A stretch of 46,615 bases of DNA from CBDUQI01 sp965369325 (lineage in GTDB: Bacteria > Pseudomonadota > Gammaproteobacteria > Steroidobacterales > JBCBZW01). The notes beneath the pieces were generated by a model that saw nothing but the letters and a program-made list of their open reading frames with translations, was not told where the DNA came from and did no database searches. The translations under genes were made by a program, and so were the position numbers. The DNA lies in the NCBI GenBank assembly GCA_965369325.1, contig CBDUQI010000016.1, positions 1 to 46,615 of the forward strand, given 5' to 3'. Positions 32,386 to 42,253 of the stretch are shown here, piece by piece (the first letter of the stretch is position 1; the number at the start of each line of letters is the position of its first letter).

Positions 32386-33609
32386 GTGACCAGCCAAGCA
32401 CTCTTAGTGCCCGACAGCGGGCCTTTGCGGATCGCCATGATCGCCGGCGAGGCCTCTGGTGACCGTTTGGGCGCGGGTCTGATTCGCGCGATTTCCAAGG
32501 CGCACCCAGACGCCCGTTTTGAAGGCGTGGCGGGGCCACAGATGCAGGCGGCCGGCTGTCACCCATTGGGCCAGTCCGAGCAGCTGGCCGTGATGGGGCT
32601 GGTCGAGGTGCTGGGGCATCTGCCAGGGTTGCTGCGCCTGCGCGGGCGTTTAACTCGCCACTGGATCAAGCACCCGCCGCACGTCTTTGTGGGCATTGAT
32701 GCGCCGGACTTCAATCTGGGCCTAGAGCGCCGGTTGAAGCGCGCTGGGATTCGCACGGTGCAGTATGTGAGTCCGCAGTTTTGGGCTTGGCGGCCCGGGC
32801 GCGTGAGTAAGATGCACGCCAGCGTGGATCGGGTGTTGTGTCTGCTGCCGTTTGAAAAGCAGTTCTATCAGGATCACGCGGTAGACGCGGTTTACGTGGG
32901 CCATCCGCTCGCGGATCATATTCCCATGCATAACTCACGCGAACACGCACGCGTCGCGCTGGGCCTGCCTGTTGAGGGCGAGTTGATCGCGTTGCTTCCG
33001 GGCAGTCGTGGCGGTGAGGTGCGGCGGCTTGGGAGCGATTTTCTGGCGGCAGCGCGTTGGTTAAGTGAGCGTCGGCCTGAGCTGCGGTTTGTTGCGCCCA
33101 TGGCCAATGCCAAAGTGCGAGACCTCTTTGCCCGGGCCCAGGCCGCGGAGCAGGCCTCCAATGGCGGTAAGGCACTGGCACTGACCTTGCTCGACGGCCA
33201 CGCGCGTGATGCGCTGGCCGCTGGCGATGTGGTACTGCTTGCCTCCGGCACGGCCACACTTGAGACCATGCTCGTCAAGCGGCCGATGGTGGTGGCCTAT
33301 CGGCTGGCCGGGCTCACGCGTTGGATGCTGGATCGCTTCTCCATGTTAAAAGTCAGCCGTTATGCGATTCCCAATTTACTCGCGGGGGCTGATCTTGTGC
33401 CGGAATTGATGCAGGAGCAGGTCAGTGGGGCGGCGCTGGGTGCGGCGGTGCTGGCACAATTGGACGATCGCGCCGGTGCCGCACACCTAACCCAGACTTT
33501 TACCGAGCTGCACGAAGTGTTGCGCTGCGATGCCGATCAGGGGGCCGCCCGCGCGGTGCTGGAGTTGATCGGCGCCGACCCAACGGATACTGCGGAGGCA
33601 GCACAGTGA
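32386..33609 (+). CDS. lpxB: Lipid-A-disaccharide synthase
   Basis: GT-B glycosyltransferase (family 19) that joins UDP-2,3-diacylglucosamine and lipid X into the lipid A disaccharide. The protein has 407 residues from GTG 32386, four bases after the lpxA stop. Recognisable are IAMIAGEASGDRLGAGL, the conserved EQLAVMGLVEVL, YVSPQFWAWRPGRVSKM, LLPGSRGGEVRRL and the donor-site region LASGTATLETML. Exact start is uncertain because there is no good ribosome site and the frame is open into lpxA; GTG 32386 leaves only a short leader before the first strand. Confidence 0.95.
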   Translation: MTSQALLVPDSGPLRIAMIAGEASGDRLGAGLIRAISKAHPDARFEGVAGPQMQAAGCHPLGQSEQLAVMGLVEVLGHLPGLLRLRGRLTRHWIKHPPHVFVGIDAPDFNLGLERRLKRAGIRTVQYVSPQFWAWRPGRVSKMHASVDRVLCLLPFEKQFYQDHAVDAVYVGHPLADHIPMHNSREHARVALGLPVEGELIALLPGSRGGEVRRLGSDFLAAARWLSERRPELRFVAPMANAKVRDLFARAQAAEQASNGGKALALTLLDGHARDALAAGDVVLLASGTATLETMLVKRPMVVAYRLAGLTRWMLDRFSMLKVSRYAIPNLLAGADLVPELMQEQVSGAALGAAVLAQLDDRAGAAHLTQTFTELHEVLRCDADQGAARAVLELIGADPTDTAEAAQ

Positions 33610-34328
33610 ATGCGAACGCACGTTCGGGCGACTGTCTGGCCGGGGTGGACGAGGCCGGCCGAGGGCCGCTGGCCGGGCCGGTATGCGCCGCTGCAGTCAT
33701 TCTGCATCCTGGGCAAACATTCGACGGACTGGACGACTCCAAGCGTCTGAGCCGGAAAAAGCGGGCGCAACTGGCGCCGCAGATTCGCGAGCATGCGCGC
33801 AGTTGGGCGGTTGCCTTTGCCGACGTGGAGGAAATCGATCGGATCAATATTCTACAGGCGACTTTGGTGGCGATGCGCCGGGCGATCGAAGCACTGAGCC
33901 CACGCCCGCAGCGGGTGCAGGTGGACGGCAACACCCTGCCGACGCTGAGTGCGCCCTATGATAGTTGCCAGTTGCAAGGCGTGGTGGGCGGTGATGGCCT
34001 GGTGCCTGCGATCAGCGCGGCTTCGGTGCTGGCGAAGGAGGCCAGGGATGCACTAATGCGTGCCTGGCACGAGCATTACCCGCACTACGGGTTTGACCGG
34101 CACAAAGGTTACGGTACAGCGGTACATATGAAGGCATTGCAGTTGTACGGTCCGTGCGAACTGCACCGCTACAGTTTCGCCCCGGTGCAGGCGGCCAGTG
34201 CCCGGCTTGATCTGGGCATGCCGGGCGAGCTGGCACCCAGCGAACAATCCGACCCCTCACGCGGTGTGTTGCTGGCTGTGCCTCGGCTCATTCGCCGACG
34301 ACCGCCCTCCGGGCAGATGCATGAGTGA
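33606..34328 (+). CDS. rnhB: Ribonuclease HII
   Basis: Removes single ribonucleotides and RNA stretches from DNA-RNA hybrids. In 240 residues it carries the acidic catalytic residues Asp15 and Glu16 in GVDEAGRGPLAGPV, Asp107 in QVDGN and Asp130 in GGDGLVPAISAASVLAK. A tail of about 30 residues beyond the family core is rich in Arg and Pro. GTG 33606 overlaps the lpxB stop (GTGA), and its 3-prime end overlaps dnaE by 8 bp, the standard lpxB-rnhB-dnaE order. Confidence 0.96.
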   Translation: MNANARSGDCLAGVDEAGRGPLAGPVCAAAVILHPGQTFDGLDDSKRLSRKKRAQLAPQIREHARSWAVAFADVEEIDRINILQATLVAMRRAIEALSPRPQRVQVDGNTLPTLSAPYDSCQLQGVVGGDGLVPAISAASVLAKEARDALMRAWHEHYPHYGFDRHKGYGTAVHMKALQLYGPCELHRYSFAPVQAASARLDLGMPGELAPSEQSDPSRGVLLAVPRLIRRRPPSGQMHE

Positions 34329-37300
34329 GCTGATCACGTCCGCCAACTCGTCGCTGGCGCCGCGCCCGCCGCCTGAGTTTGTGCATCTGAACGTGCACAG
34401 CGAGTACTCGTTGATGGATAGTGTGGTGCGCATCCCGGCGCTGGTCAATGCGGTCGCTGATGCGGGCATGCCGGCTGTCGCGATCACTGACTTTTGCAAT
34501 TTGTTCGCGTTGGTCAAATTCTACCGTGCGGCAGAGCGTCGCGGCATCAAGCCTATTGTGGGTGCCGACCTGCGGGTGCAAGACGAGGACGATGCGGGTG
34601 AGGATCATCGCGTGGTATTGCTGTGCCGGGATGCAGAAGGCTATCGGGCGTTATCACGGCTGCTCTCTCGCGCGTACCTGGAAGGGCAGGAAGGCGCCAG
34701 TGCGCATCCGCGTGTGCGCTTTGCCTGGATTGCCGAGGATGCAGAGCATTTGATTGCGCTGTCTGGCGGCACCGAAGGGGAGGTCGGTCGCGCTTTGCTG
34801 GCGGGCCGCGACGCCCACGCTGAGTTGGCGCTGGCGCGTTGGCGCGAGGTGTTTTCGGATCGCTACTATCTCGAGGTGCAGCGCACCGGTCGGCGAGGGG
34901 ATGAGGAGCATCTTCAGGGCGCGGTGGCACTAGCCTCGCGTACCGGCACGCCGCTGATTGCCACCAATGATGTCCGTTTCTTAGAGCCGCAGGATTTCAA
35001 CACGCACGAGGCGCGCGTGTGCATTCATGACGGCTACACGCTGGCTGACGAACGTCGGCCCAAGCGCTACACCGACCAGCAGTTTTTACGCACGCCAGTG
35101 CAGATGCACAGCCTGTTTGAAGACCTGCCTGAGGCGCTGGAAAATGCCGTGCACCTTGCCCGCCGCTGCAATCTAGTGCTGGATCTGGGCCATAGCGTAT
35201 TGCCAGCGTTCGCTTTGCCTGACGGCATGAGCGAGGTGGACTTTCTGCGCAGCGAAAGCGAGCGCGGGCTGGCCTTCCGGCGCGAGGACCGGGGCAGCTA
35301 TGTCAGCGATGAGGCGTACGTCGAACGCCTGGCGATCGAGCTTAAAGTCATTCGCGATATGGGCTTTGATGGTTACTTTTTGATTGTGGCCGACTTTGTT
35401 CGTTGGGCCCGCGAGAACAGTGTGCCGGTTGGCCCCGGGCGCGGCTCGGGCGCCGGCTCGTTGGTGGCCTACGCGCTCGGAATTACCGATCTGGATCCGC
35501 TAGAGCACGAGTTACTGTTCGAACGCTTTCTGAATCCAGAGCGGGTGTCGATGCCTGACTTTGATATCGACTTCTGCATGGACGGGCGCGATCGGGTGAT
35601 CGACTACGTGGCCCAGCGCTACGGACGCGATCGGGTGGCGCAGATTATTACCTTCGGCAGCATGGCGGCGCGCGCGGTGGTGCGCGATGCCGGGCGGGTG
35701 CTGGGCCATCCTTACGGTTTCGTGGATCGGATTGCCAAGCTAATACCGATGGAGATCGGTATTACGCTGAGCGCCGCCCTGCAGTCCGACGAAGAGCTCA
35801 AGCGCCTGTACCGCAGCGAGGAAGACGTTGAGGCCACCGTGAACCTGGCCCGATCGCTGGAAGGGTTGGCCCGCAACGCCGGCAAGCACGCGGGCGGCGT
35901 GGTGATTGCGCCCACCGCACTCACCGACTTTACCCCGCTTTACTGCGAGCAGGGCGGGGCCAGCAAAGTCACTCAGTTGGACAAGGACGACGTCGAAGCA
36001 GCCGGGTTGGTTAAGTTTGATTTTCTGGGCCTACGCACGCTCACGATTATTGATCACGCGTTGCGTACGATTAACGCGACGCGCGCCAGCCAGGATCAGC
36101 CGCCAATTGATATTGCGCGTATCCCGATGGAAGACCCGGAGAGTTTCGCGCTGCTCAAACGCTGCGAGACAGTGGCGGTGTTCCAGTTGGAATCGCGCGG
36201 TATGCGCGAGCTGATCAAGCGCCTGCAGCCTGACCGGTTTGGCGACATCGTCGCGCTGGTGGCGTTGTTCCGTCCTGGACCGCTGCAGTCCGGCATGGTG
36301 GAGGACTTTATCCGCCGCAAGCACGGCGAAGAGCCTATCGTGTACCCGCACCCCGATCTGGAGGCCATCTTAGAACCGACCTATGGGGTCATTCTGTATC
36401 AGGAGCAGGTGATGCAGATCGCACAGGTGCTGGCGGGCTACTCGCTGGGTGGTGCTGATCTGCTGCGCCGCGCGATGGGCAAGAAGAAAGCCGAGGAGAT
36501 GGCCAAGCAGCGCTCGGTGTTCATGGACGGGGCGCGCGCTGGCGGTGTGGATGAGCAGGTAGCCACCCACATTTTCGATCTGATGGAGAAGTTCGCCGGT
36601 TACGGGTTCAACAAATCGCACTCCGCCGCCTATGCCTTGCTGTCCTATCAGACGGCCTGGTTAAAGGCACACTACCGTGCGGCCTTTATGGCGGCCGTGT
36701 TGTCGGCTGATATGGAGCATACCGACAAGATCATGACCCTGATCGATGAGTGCAACACGATCGGTCTGCAAGTAAAGCCGCCCGACGTCAACCGGTCCAG
36801 CCACATGTTTACGGCACCGCAGGACAACGCGATCCGCTATGGGCTCGGTGCCATCAAAGGCGTGGGCCAGGGCGCGGTCGAGGCCATCTTGGCGGAGCGC
36901 ACCGAGAACGGCCCGTATGCAGACCTCAGCTCGTTTTGCCAGCGTATCGATTTGCAAAAGGCCAACCGCCGGGTGCTGGAGGCGCTGATCCGGGCGGGCG
37001 CGCTGGATCCGCTCGGGGCCAATCGCGCTACCCTGATGAGCCACTTGAGCAATGCGATTCGCGCTGCCGACCAACAGGCGCGGGACAGCGCAGCCGGGCA
37101 GGAGGACTTGTTCGGCGTCGCGCAACCGGGCCCGCCCGATGCTCGCGAGGAGGCCAGCGCCAATACGCTCAAGGCGGTGCCGGAATGGAGCGAGCAGGAA
37201 CGTCTGGCCGGCGAGCGCGACACGCTGGGGTTGTATCTGACCGGTCATCCCTACAGTCAGTACGAGCGCGAATTACGCCCGCTCACCAGCGGCAAGCTGG

Positions 37301-37890
37301 GCGATATTCTGGGCGATGCGCCGACCGCTGCTGATCGGCAACGCAGCTACGCGGTAAAGCGCAAAGTCACCATTGCGGGATTGGCGATTGAGCTGCGCAA
37401 GCGCGGGCCTCGCACGACCATCATGCTGGACGACCGCTCGGGCCGGATTGAGGTCAGCGTTTTTGAAGAGGTTTACAACCGCTTTAGGACCGTCATTGCC
37501 AAAGACACCATCCTGCTGATTGAAGGCGGGCTGCGCTACGATGAGTTTCTGGACGGCTGGCGTGCGACGGCCGATACTATTTTGGACCTGGAGCAGGCGC
37601 GCGAACGCTACGCCAAGCGCATGGACATCGTGTGGAGCGCCAACGGCGATACCGCACAGGCAGCAACGGGTGAGGCGCCTGGCGCTGACTTCGTCGCCGC
37701 TCTGCGCGATATTTTGGCGCCGTATCGCGGGGGCGATTGCCGCATCTGCATCTGTTACACCCGCGAGAACGCCAGGGCCCGTATAGAACTTGGCGAAGAC
37801 TGGGCGGTCAAGCCGACGCGGGAGATGATGGAGCGTTTGCATCGGCTGGCGGGTGAGCAGGCCATCCATCTGGTGTACCAACGCAGCTAA
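34321..37890 (+). CDS. dnaE: DNA polymerase III subunit alpha
   Basis: Replicative polymerase catalytic subunit, 1189 residues. An N-terminal PHP domain (HLNVHSEYSLMDS at about 22-34) is followed by the polymerase core with GPGRGSGAGSLVAYALG, active-site Asp415 and Asp417 in PDFDIDFCMDGRD, and Asp567 in KFDFLGLRTLTI, matching E. coli Asp401, Asp403 and Asp555. The sliding-clamp motif QEDLF lies at 927-931, and the OB domain (VTIAGLAIELRKRGPRTT) follows. ATG 34321 overlaps the rnhB stop; upstream in-frame residues are not homologous. It is DnaE1 type, lacking an integral exonuclease. Confidence 0.98.
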   Translation: MSELITSANSSLAPRPPPEFVHLNVHSEYSLMDSVVRIPALVNAVADAGMPAVAITDFCNLFALVKFYRAAERRGIKPIVGADLRVQDEDDAGEDHRVVLLCRDAEGYRALSRLLSRAYLEGQEGASAHPRVRFAWIAEDAEHLIALSGGTEGEVGRALLAGRDAHAELALARWREVFSDRYYLEVQRTGRRGDEEHLQGAVALASRTGTPLIATNDVRFLEPQDFNTHEARVCIHDGYTLADERRPKRYTDQQFLRTPVQMHSLFEDLPEALENAVHLARRCNLVLDLGHSVLPAFALPDGMSEVDFLRSESERGLAFRREDRGSYVSDEAYVERLAIELKVIRDMGFDGYFLIVADFVRWARENSVPVGPGRGSGAGSLVAYALGITDLDPLEHELLFERFLNPERVSMPDFDIDFCMDGRDRVIDYVAQRYGRDRVAQIITFGSMAARAVVRDAGRVLGHPYGFVDRIAKLIPMEIGITLSAALQSDEELKRLYRSEEDVEATVNLARSLEGLARNAGKHAGGVVIAPTALTDFTPLYCEQGGASKVTQLDKDDVEAAGLVKFDFLGLRTLTIIDHALRTINATRASQDQPPIDIARIPMEDPESFALLKRCETVAVFQLESRGMRELIKRLQPDRFGDIVALVALFRPGPLQSGMVEDFIRRKHGEEPIVYPHPDLEAILEPTYGVILYQEQVMQIAQVLAGYSLGGADLLRRAMGKKKAEEMAKQRSVFMDGARAGGVDEQVATHIFDLMEKFAGYGFNKSHSAAYALLSYQTAWLKAHYRAAFMAAVLSADMEHTDKIMTLIDECNTIGLQVKPPDVNRSSHMFTAPQDNAIRYGLGAIKGVGQGAVEAILAERTENGPYADLSSFCQRIDLQKANRRVLEALIRAGALDPLGANRATLMSHLSNAIRAADQQARDSAAGQEDLFGVAQPGPPDAREEASANTLKAVPEWSEQERLAGERDTLGLYLTGHPYSQYERELRPLTSGKLGDILGDAPTAADRQRSYAVKRKVTIAGLAIELRKRGPRTTIMLDDRSGRIEVSVFEEVYNRFRTVIAKDTILLIEGGLRYDEFLDGWRATADTILDLEQARERYAKRMDIVWSANGDTAQAATGEAPGADFVAALRDILAPYRGGDCRICICYTRENARARIELGEDWAVKPTREMMERLHRLAGEQAIHLVYQRS

Positions 37891-37971
37891 TGCTGCGGCA
37901 ACAGCGCCGGCAGATGAACCCGAGCACTGATTGGCCGTTACCGGGACGGGAGGGCGATGTTGCCGAAGTCC

Positions 37972-38000
37972 TTGTCCGCGCGCGTCAGTCCGGCTATGGT
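37972..38000 (+). promoter_or_regulatory. Probable accA promoter
   Basis: TTGTCC (37972-37977), an exact 17-bp spacer and TATGGT (37995-38000), each four of six to consensus, lie in the 142-bp dnaE-accA gap. Start near 38007 would leave a leader of about 26 nt. accA has no visible ribosome site before its ATG. Confidence 0.4.
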
Positions 38001-38032
38001 GCGCCAATACCCTTTTGGACTGTATTTGCACT

Positions 38033-38992
38033 ATGGATCTGAACTTTCTGGACTTCGAGCGCCCGATTGCCGACCTTGAGGCGAAGATAGACGAGCTGCG
38101 GTTTGTCGATTCGGACACTGAGGTGAATATCGGCGAGGAGATCTCACGCCTGCAGAGCAAAAGCGAGGCGCTCACCCGGCAGATTTTTTCCGATTTGTCA
38201 GCCTGGCAGGTGGCGCAACTGGCGCGGCATCCACAGCGTCCATATACGCTGGATTATCTGGATAAAATTTTTACCGATTTCCAGGAGCTGCACGGCGACC
38301 GGCTGTACCGTGACGACCCGGCCATCGTCACTGGTCTGGCTCGCCTTGAGGGGCGTCCGGTGGCGATTATCGGCCACCAGAAAGGGCGCGATACCAAGCA
38401 GAAGGTTGCGCGGAATTTTGGTATGCCGCGGCCTGAGGGGTATCGCAAGGCGTTGCGTATCATGCACATGGCCGAGCGCTTTAAACTGCCGCTGCTGACC
38501 TTTATCGACACGCCAGGTGCCTATCCTGGAATTGGTGCAGAAGAGCGCGGACAGAGTGAGGCGATCGCCCGCAACCTGTTGGTCATGGCACGGCTGAAGA
38601 CCCCCATTATCTGTACCGTCATCGGCGAAGGCGGTTCCGGCGGCGCGCTGGCAATTGGTGTCGGTGATCGTGTGCTGATGTGCCAGTACTCCATTTACTC
38701 GGTGATCTCGCCTGAGGGATGCGCCACTATCTTGTGGCGCAGCGCCGAGAAAGCCGAAGAGGCCGCCCAGGCCATGGGCATTACGGCGGACCGGCTGAGC
38801 AGTCTGGATCTGGTCGATGAGGTTATTCCTGAGCCCTTAGGCGGTGCACATCGCGATCACGATGCCATGGCACAGACACTGCGTAACGCGCTGGTGGCCA
38901 ATCTGGAGTCGTTTGAAGACATGGACGCAGACACGCTGATCGCCGGCCGTTACGAGCGCCTGAGCGCCAATGGCGTGTACCGGGAAGCCTGA
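38033..38992 (+). CDS. accA: Acetyl-CoA carboxylase carboxyltransferase subunit alpha
   Basis: Alpha half of the carboxyltransferase that makes malonyl-CoA with AccD, the committed step of fatty acid synthesis. The 319 residues match E. coli exactly. It starts MDLNFLDFERPIADLEAKI, with the crotonase-fold signatures TFIDTPGAYPGIGAEERGQ, VIGEGGSGGALAIGVGD and YSVISPEGCATILWR. ATG 38033 fits the family N-terminus; the upstream in-frame residues do not. It lies downstream of dnaE, as usual, and just before tilS. Confidence 0.98.
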   Translation: MDLNFLDFERPIADLEAKIDELRFVDSDTEVNIGEEISRLQSKSEALTRQIFSDLSAWQVAQLARHPQRPYTLDYLDKIFTDFQELHGDRLYRDDPAIVTGLARLEGRPVAIIGHQKGRDTKQKVARNFGMPRPEGYRKALRIMHMAERFKLPLLTFIDTPGAYPGIGAEERGQSEAIARNLLVMARLKTPIICTVIGEGGSGGALAIGVGDRVLMCQYSIYSVISPEGCATILWRSAEKAEEAAQAMGITADRLSSLDLVDEVIPEPLGGAHRDHDAMAQTLRNALVANLESFEDMDADTLIAGRYERLSANGVYREA

Positions 38993-39068
38993 GGCCGCAA
39001 CCGGGCCGCCCGACGGCCGGGTTCGATCCTCCACGGCCGCGCTGCCCGCGGCGGCCGTCACCCGCGAA

Positions 39069-40469
39069 TTGTCATCGCCCGGTCTTTCGGCGCGTATTGC
39101 TGCGCCCTGTACTCGGGCCGGGTACATGCTGCCGTCCCGTTACGCCATCGCCTACAGCGGTGGGCTGGATTCCTCTGTGCTGGTGCATGCGATGGTGCGC
39201 TGGCAGCAACGCACACGGGAGGCCGACGGCACGCCGCTGCCAGCTGCGCCGCAAAACCTGCGCTTGTTGCACGTCGATCACGGGCTGCATGAGGGCTCCG
39301 GTGAATGGACCGCCCATTGCCGCGAGACAGCGGCCCGACTGGGGCTCGCCTATCGCTCGGTCGCGCTAAAGCTGGCCCCGGGCCCAGGTCAGAGTGTGGA
39401 GGCGGTGGCGCGGGAGGCGCGTTATCAATTCTTTTCCTGCGAGCTCGCGCCGGGCGAGGCGCTGCTGAGCGCCCATCATGGCGATGATCAGGCCGAAACC
39501 TTGCTGCTGGCCTTGCTGCGCGGTGCGGGCGTCGCCGGGCTGGCGGCCATGCCTGCGGTTAGTACGTTGGGCGAGGGGCTGCATGTGCGCCCGTTACTGT
39601 CTTGCTCGCGTGCGGGGTTGCAGGCATACGCACAGCAGCACGGTGTGAACTGGATCGAAGACCCGAGCAATGAAAACCTGCGCTTCGACCGTAACTTTCT
39701 GCGCGCACGGGTGATGCCGCAGCTGCGCGAACGCTGGCCGGGCATGCTGGGGACGCTGGGGCGCAGCGCGCAGCACCTGGGTGATGCGGCGCACGCCCTG
39801 CAGGTGCTGGGTCTGCAAGATCTGCAGACCGCCCCGTTGTCCTCGCCGGAGCCGGTCACGGCACCGCTGGCGAGAATCGCTGTCGAGCCTTTGCATCACC
39901 TTAGCCCGGGACGTGCCTGCAACGCGCTGCGCGCTTGGATTCGCAGCCACAACCAGCCCATGCCGCCGGCCGCACGCCTGCAACAGGGGCTGGGCGATTT
40001 GCTCAGCGCAGCGGTCGATGCCCAGCCCTGCCTGGCCTGGCATGACACGGAGATTCGTCGCTACCGCGGCTACCTGTACCTACTACCCGCTCAGCGTGCG
40101 TTGCCGGGTGATCTTGCCTTGGCGTTGGCACCGGGCCAACCGCTGGTGCTGCCCGAGGGGCTGGGCACGGTGTTGCTCGCCGGGCCCGGGCCACTGCGCC
40201 GCGAGATTATGTCGCGCGCGGATCTTCAAGTGCGCTTTCGCCAGGGCGGCGAGCGCCTACGTCGTCCGGGCGATCCGTATCGGCGCCGCCTGAAGAGCCT
40301 TTTGCACGAATCGCAGGTGGTGCCCTGGATGAGGGCACGCGTGCCGCTGCTGTATGGCAGCAACCAACTGCTGGCGGTGGCCGATCGGTGGATTGCGCAA
40401 AGTGCCGCGTGTGCGCCGGGTGAGTCGGGCGTGGCGCTGCACTGGCACGATCACCCGGCATTGAATTGA
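39069..40469 (+). CDS. tilS: tRNA(Ile)-lysidine synthase
   Basis: ATP-dependent enzyme that attaches lysine to C34 of tRNA-Ile(CAU), changing codon reading from AUG to AUA. The PP-loop SGGLDSS is followed by HVDHGLHEGSGEW, SAHHGDDQAETLLLALLRGAG, and EDPSNENLRFDRNFLR, with the two C-terminal TilS domains (about 220-460) ending in a KSLLHE-type region. The start is uncertain. TTG 39069 gives 466 residues and a plausible N-terminal helix; GTG 38970 would overlap accA by 23 bp, and ATG 39126 would leave only ten residues before the PP-loop. No ribosome site decides it. Confidence 0.92.
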   Translation: MSSPGLSARIAAPCTRAGYMLPSRYAIAYSGGLDSSVLVHAMVRWQQRTREADGTPLPAAPQNLRLLHVDHGLHEGSGEWTAHCRETAARLGLAYRSVALKLAPGPGQSVEAVAREARYQFFSCELAPGEALLSAHHGDDQAETLLLALLRGAGVAGLAAMPAVSTLGEGLHVRPLLSCSRAGLQAYAQQHGVNWIEDPSNENLRFDRNFLRARVMPQLRERWPGMLGTLGRSAQHLGDAAHALQVLGLQDLQTAPLSSPEPVTAPLARIAVEPLHHLSPGRACNALRAWIRSHNQPMPPAARLQQGLGDLLSAAVDAQPCLAWHDTEIRRYRGYLYLLPAQRALPGDLALALAPGQPLVLPEGLGTVLLAGPGPLRREIMSRADLQVRFRQGGERLRRPGDPYRRRLKSLLHESQVVPWMRARVPLLYGSNQLLAVADRWIAQSAACAPGESGVALHWHDHPALN

Positions 40470-40488
40470 TTGCTGCCAGGGCGGCAAT
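40469..40488 (+). terminator. Hairpin at the end of tilS
   Basis: ATTGCTG-CCAGGG-CGGCAAT gives a 7-bp stem with one G-U pair, starting on the last base of the tilS stop. It is followed by TTGCTAGTCTGATTT, a poor U-tract. A weak promoter-like pair (TTGCTG, 17 bp, TAGTCT at 40493-40498) overlaps it, so the site may separate tilS from pyrG. Confidence 0.4.
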
Positions 40489-40569
40489 TTGCTAGTCTGA
40501 TTTCCCGTCTTGCAGGTGTGCCGCAAAGCCATCGCCGGACACCATGTCTGCTGCGCACGGGATCACCAC

Positions 40570-42216
40570 ATGACTCACTATGTATTTATTACGGGCGGCG
40601 TTGTCTCTTCCCTTGGAAAGGGCATTGCGTCGGCGTCGCTGGGCGCTATTCTCGAAGCACGTGGCCTCACGGTCAGCATGATGAAGCTGGACCCGTACAT
40701 TAACGTAGATCCGGGCACCATGAGCCCGTTCCAGCACGGCGAGGTGTTCGTCACCGAGGACGGTGCCGAGACCGATCTGGATCTGGGCCACTATGAGCGA
40801 TTCGTGCGTACCACCACTGGCCGCAACAGCAACTTCACCACCGGGCGTATTTACAACCGGGTGATACGCAAGGAGCGACGGGGCGACTATCTGGGCGCCA
40901 CGGTGCAGGTGATCCCGCATATTACGAACGAAATCATCAGCTCCATCCGCCGAGGCTCCGGCGATGCCGATATCTGCATGGTCGAGATTGGTGGCACCGT
41001 GGGCGATATCGAGTCACTGCCCTTTCTGGAGGCCATTCGTCAGTTCCGGGTGGAGGTGGGGCCGCGCAATGCACTGTTTATGCACCTGACATTGGTGCCG
41101 TACATCGCCACTTCACGCGAGATCAAGACCAAGCCCACCCAGCATTCTGTGAAAGAAATGCGCTCGATTGGTATTCAGCCCGATATTCTGTTGTGCCGTT
41201 CTGAGCGACCGCTGCCGGATGAGCAGCGACGCAAGATTGCGCTGTTCACCAATGTGGAGCCGCGCGCGGTGATCAGCGGCGAAGATGCGGATGATATTTA
41301 TAAAATTCCGGTGCTGTTGCACGAACAGGGTCTAGACGACATCGTGGTCGAGAAGTTCGGCCTGGACCTGCCGCCGGCGGATCTTGGCGAGTGGGAGCGG
41401 GTGATTCAGGCCAAGAGCAACCCGAAGAGCGAAGTGAACATCGCGATGGTCGGCAAGTACGTGGACTTTCGCGATTCGTACATAAGCATCAGCGAGGCAC
41501 TGACTCACGCTGGCCTGCACGCCCGGGTAAAAGTGAACATTCAGTACGTGGAAGCGCAGGACCTGGAGGAGGATGGCGCCGCAGTGCTGGCGGGCACTGA
41601 TGCGATTCTGGTACCGGGCGGGTTTGGTGATCGCGGCATCGAGGGCAAGATTCTGGCGGCGCAATATGCGCGTGAGAACAACGTGCCGTACCTGGGGATT
41701 TGCTTAGGGCTACAGATTGCGGTGATCGAATTTGCCCGCAACGTCGTGGGGCTGGAGGATGCGCACAGCTCAGAGTTCCATCGTGCCTCACCCCATCCGG
41801 TGATTGCACTGATTCACGAGTGGCAGGACCGCGATGGCAGCACTGAGCAACGCTCAGAGGACTCAGATCTTGGCGGCACTATGCGTTTGGGTGGGCAAAA
41901 ATGCCTGCTGAGCGCAGACACCCGGGCGCGCGAACACTACGCTCAAGACGTCATCGTGGAACGGCATCGCCATCGCTACGAATTCAACAACAACTATCTT
42001 GAGCGCTTGAGCAACGCAGGCATGGTGTTCTCCGGCTACTCCGTGGACGGGCTGGTGGAGATGATCGAGCTGGCGGACCATCCGTGGTTTGTCGCCTCGC
42101 AATTCCATCCTGAGTTCACCTCCAATCCGCGAGACGGGCATCCACTGTTCAGTGGCTTTGTCCATGCTGCGCGGGAGTATCGTCGCGGCCGCGTGCCGTT
42201 GGCGGTGGAAGCTTGA
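40570..42216 (+). CDS. pyrG: CTP synthase
   Basis: Glutamine-hydrolysing CTP synthase converting UTP to CTP. The 548-residue protein has an amidoligase domain starting MTHYVFITGGVVSSLGKGIA with LDPYINVDPGTMSPFQHGEV, and a class I glutamine amidotransferase domain whose triad is Cys378 (LGICLGLQ), His513 and Glu515 (QFHPEF), close to E. coli Cys379, His515 and Glu517. ATG 40570 begins exactly at family homology. It stands between tilS and kdsA. Its product is needed for cdsA (CDP-diacylglycerol) and for CMP-Kdo, linking it with neighbours. Confidence 0.98.
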   Translation: MTHYVFITGGVVSSLGKGIASASLGAILEARGLTVSMMKLDPYINVDPGTMSPFQHGEVFVTEDGAETDLDLGHYERFVRTTTGRNSNFTTGRIYNRVIRKERRGDYLGATVQVIPHITNEIISSIRRGSGDADICMVEIGGTVGDIESLPFLEAIRQFRVEVGPRNALFMHLTLVPYIATSREIKTKPTQHSVKEMRSIGIQPDILLCRSERPLPDEQRRKIALFTNVEPRAVISGEDADDIYKIPVLLHEQGLDDIVVEKFGLDLPPADLGEWERVIQAKSNPKSEVNIAMVGKYVDFRDSYISISEALTHAGLHARVKVNIQYVEAQDLEEDGAAVLAGTDAILVPGGFGDRGIEGKILAAQYARENNVPYLGICLGLQIAVIEFARNVVGLEDAHSSEFHRASPHPVIALIHEWQDRDGSTEQRSEDSDLGGTMRLGGQKCLLSADTRAREHYAQDVIVERHRHRYEFNNNYLERLSNAGMVFSGYSVDGLVEMIELADHPWFVASQFHPEFTSNPRDGHPLFSGFVHAAREYRRGRVPLAVEA

Positions 42217-42253
42217 GCCGCGCACGCGCGCAGGTTAACCGAGGGACTGGCAA

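Noticed and set aside
37273..38175. 300-codon minus-strand open frame over the dnaE end and accA start
   Set aside because: Overlaps two conserved genes and shows no homology.
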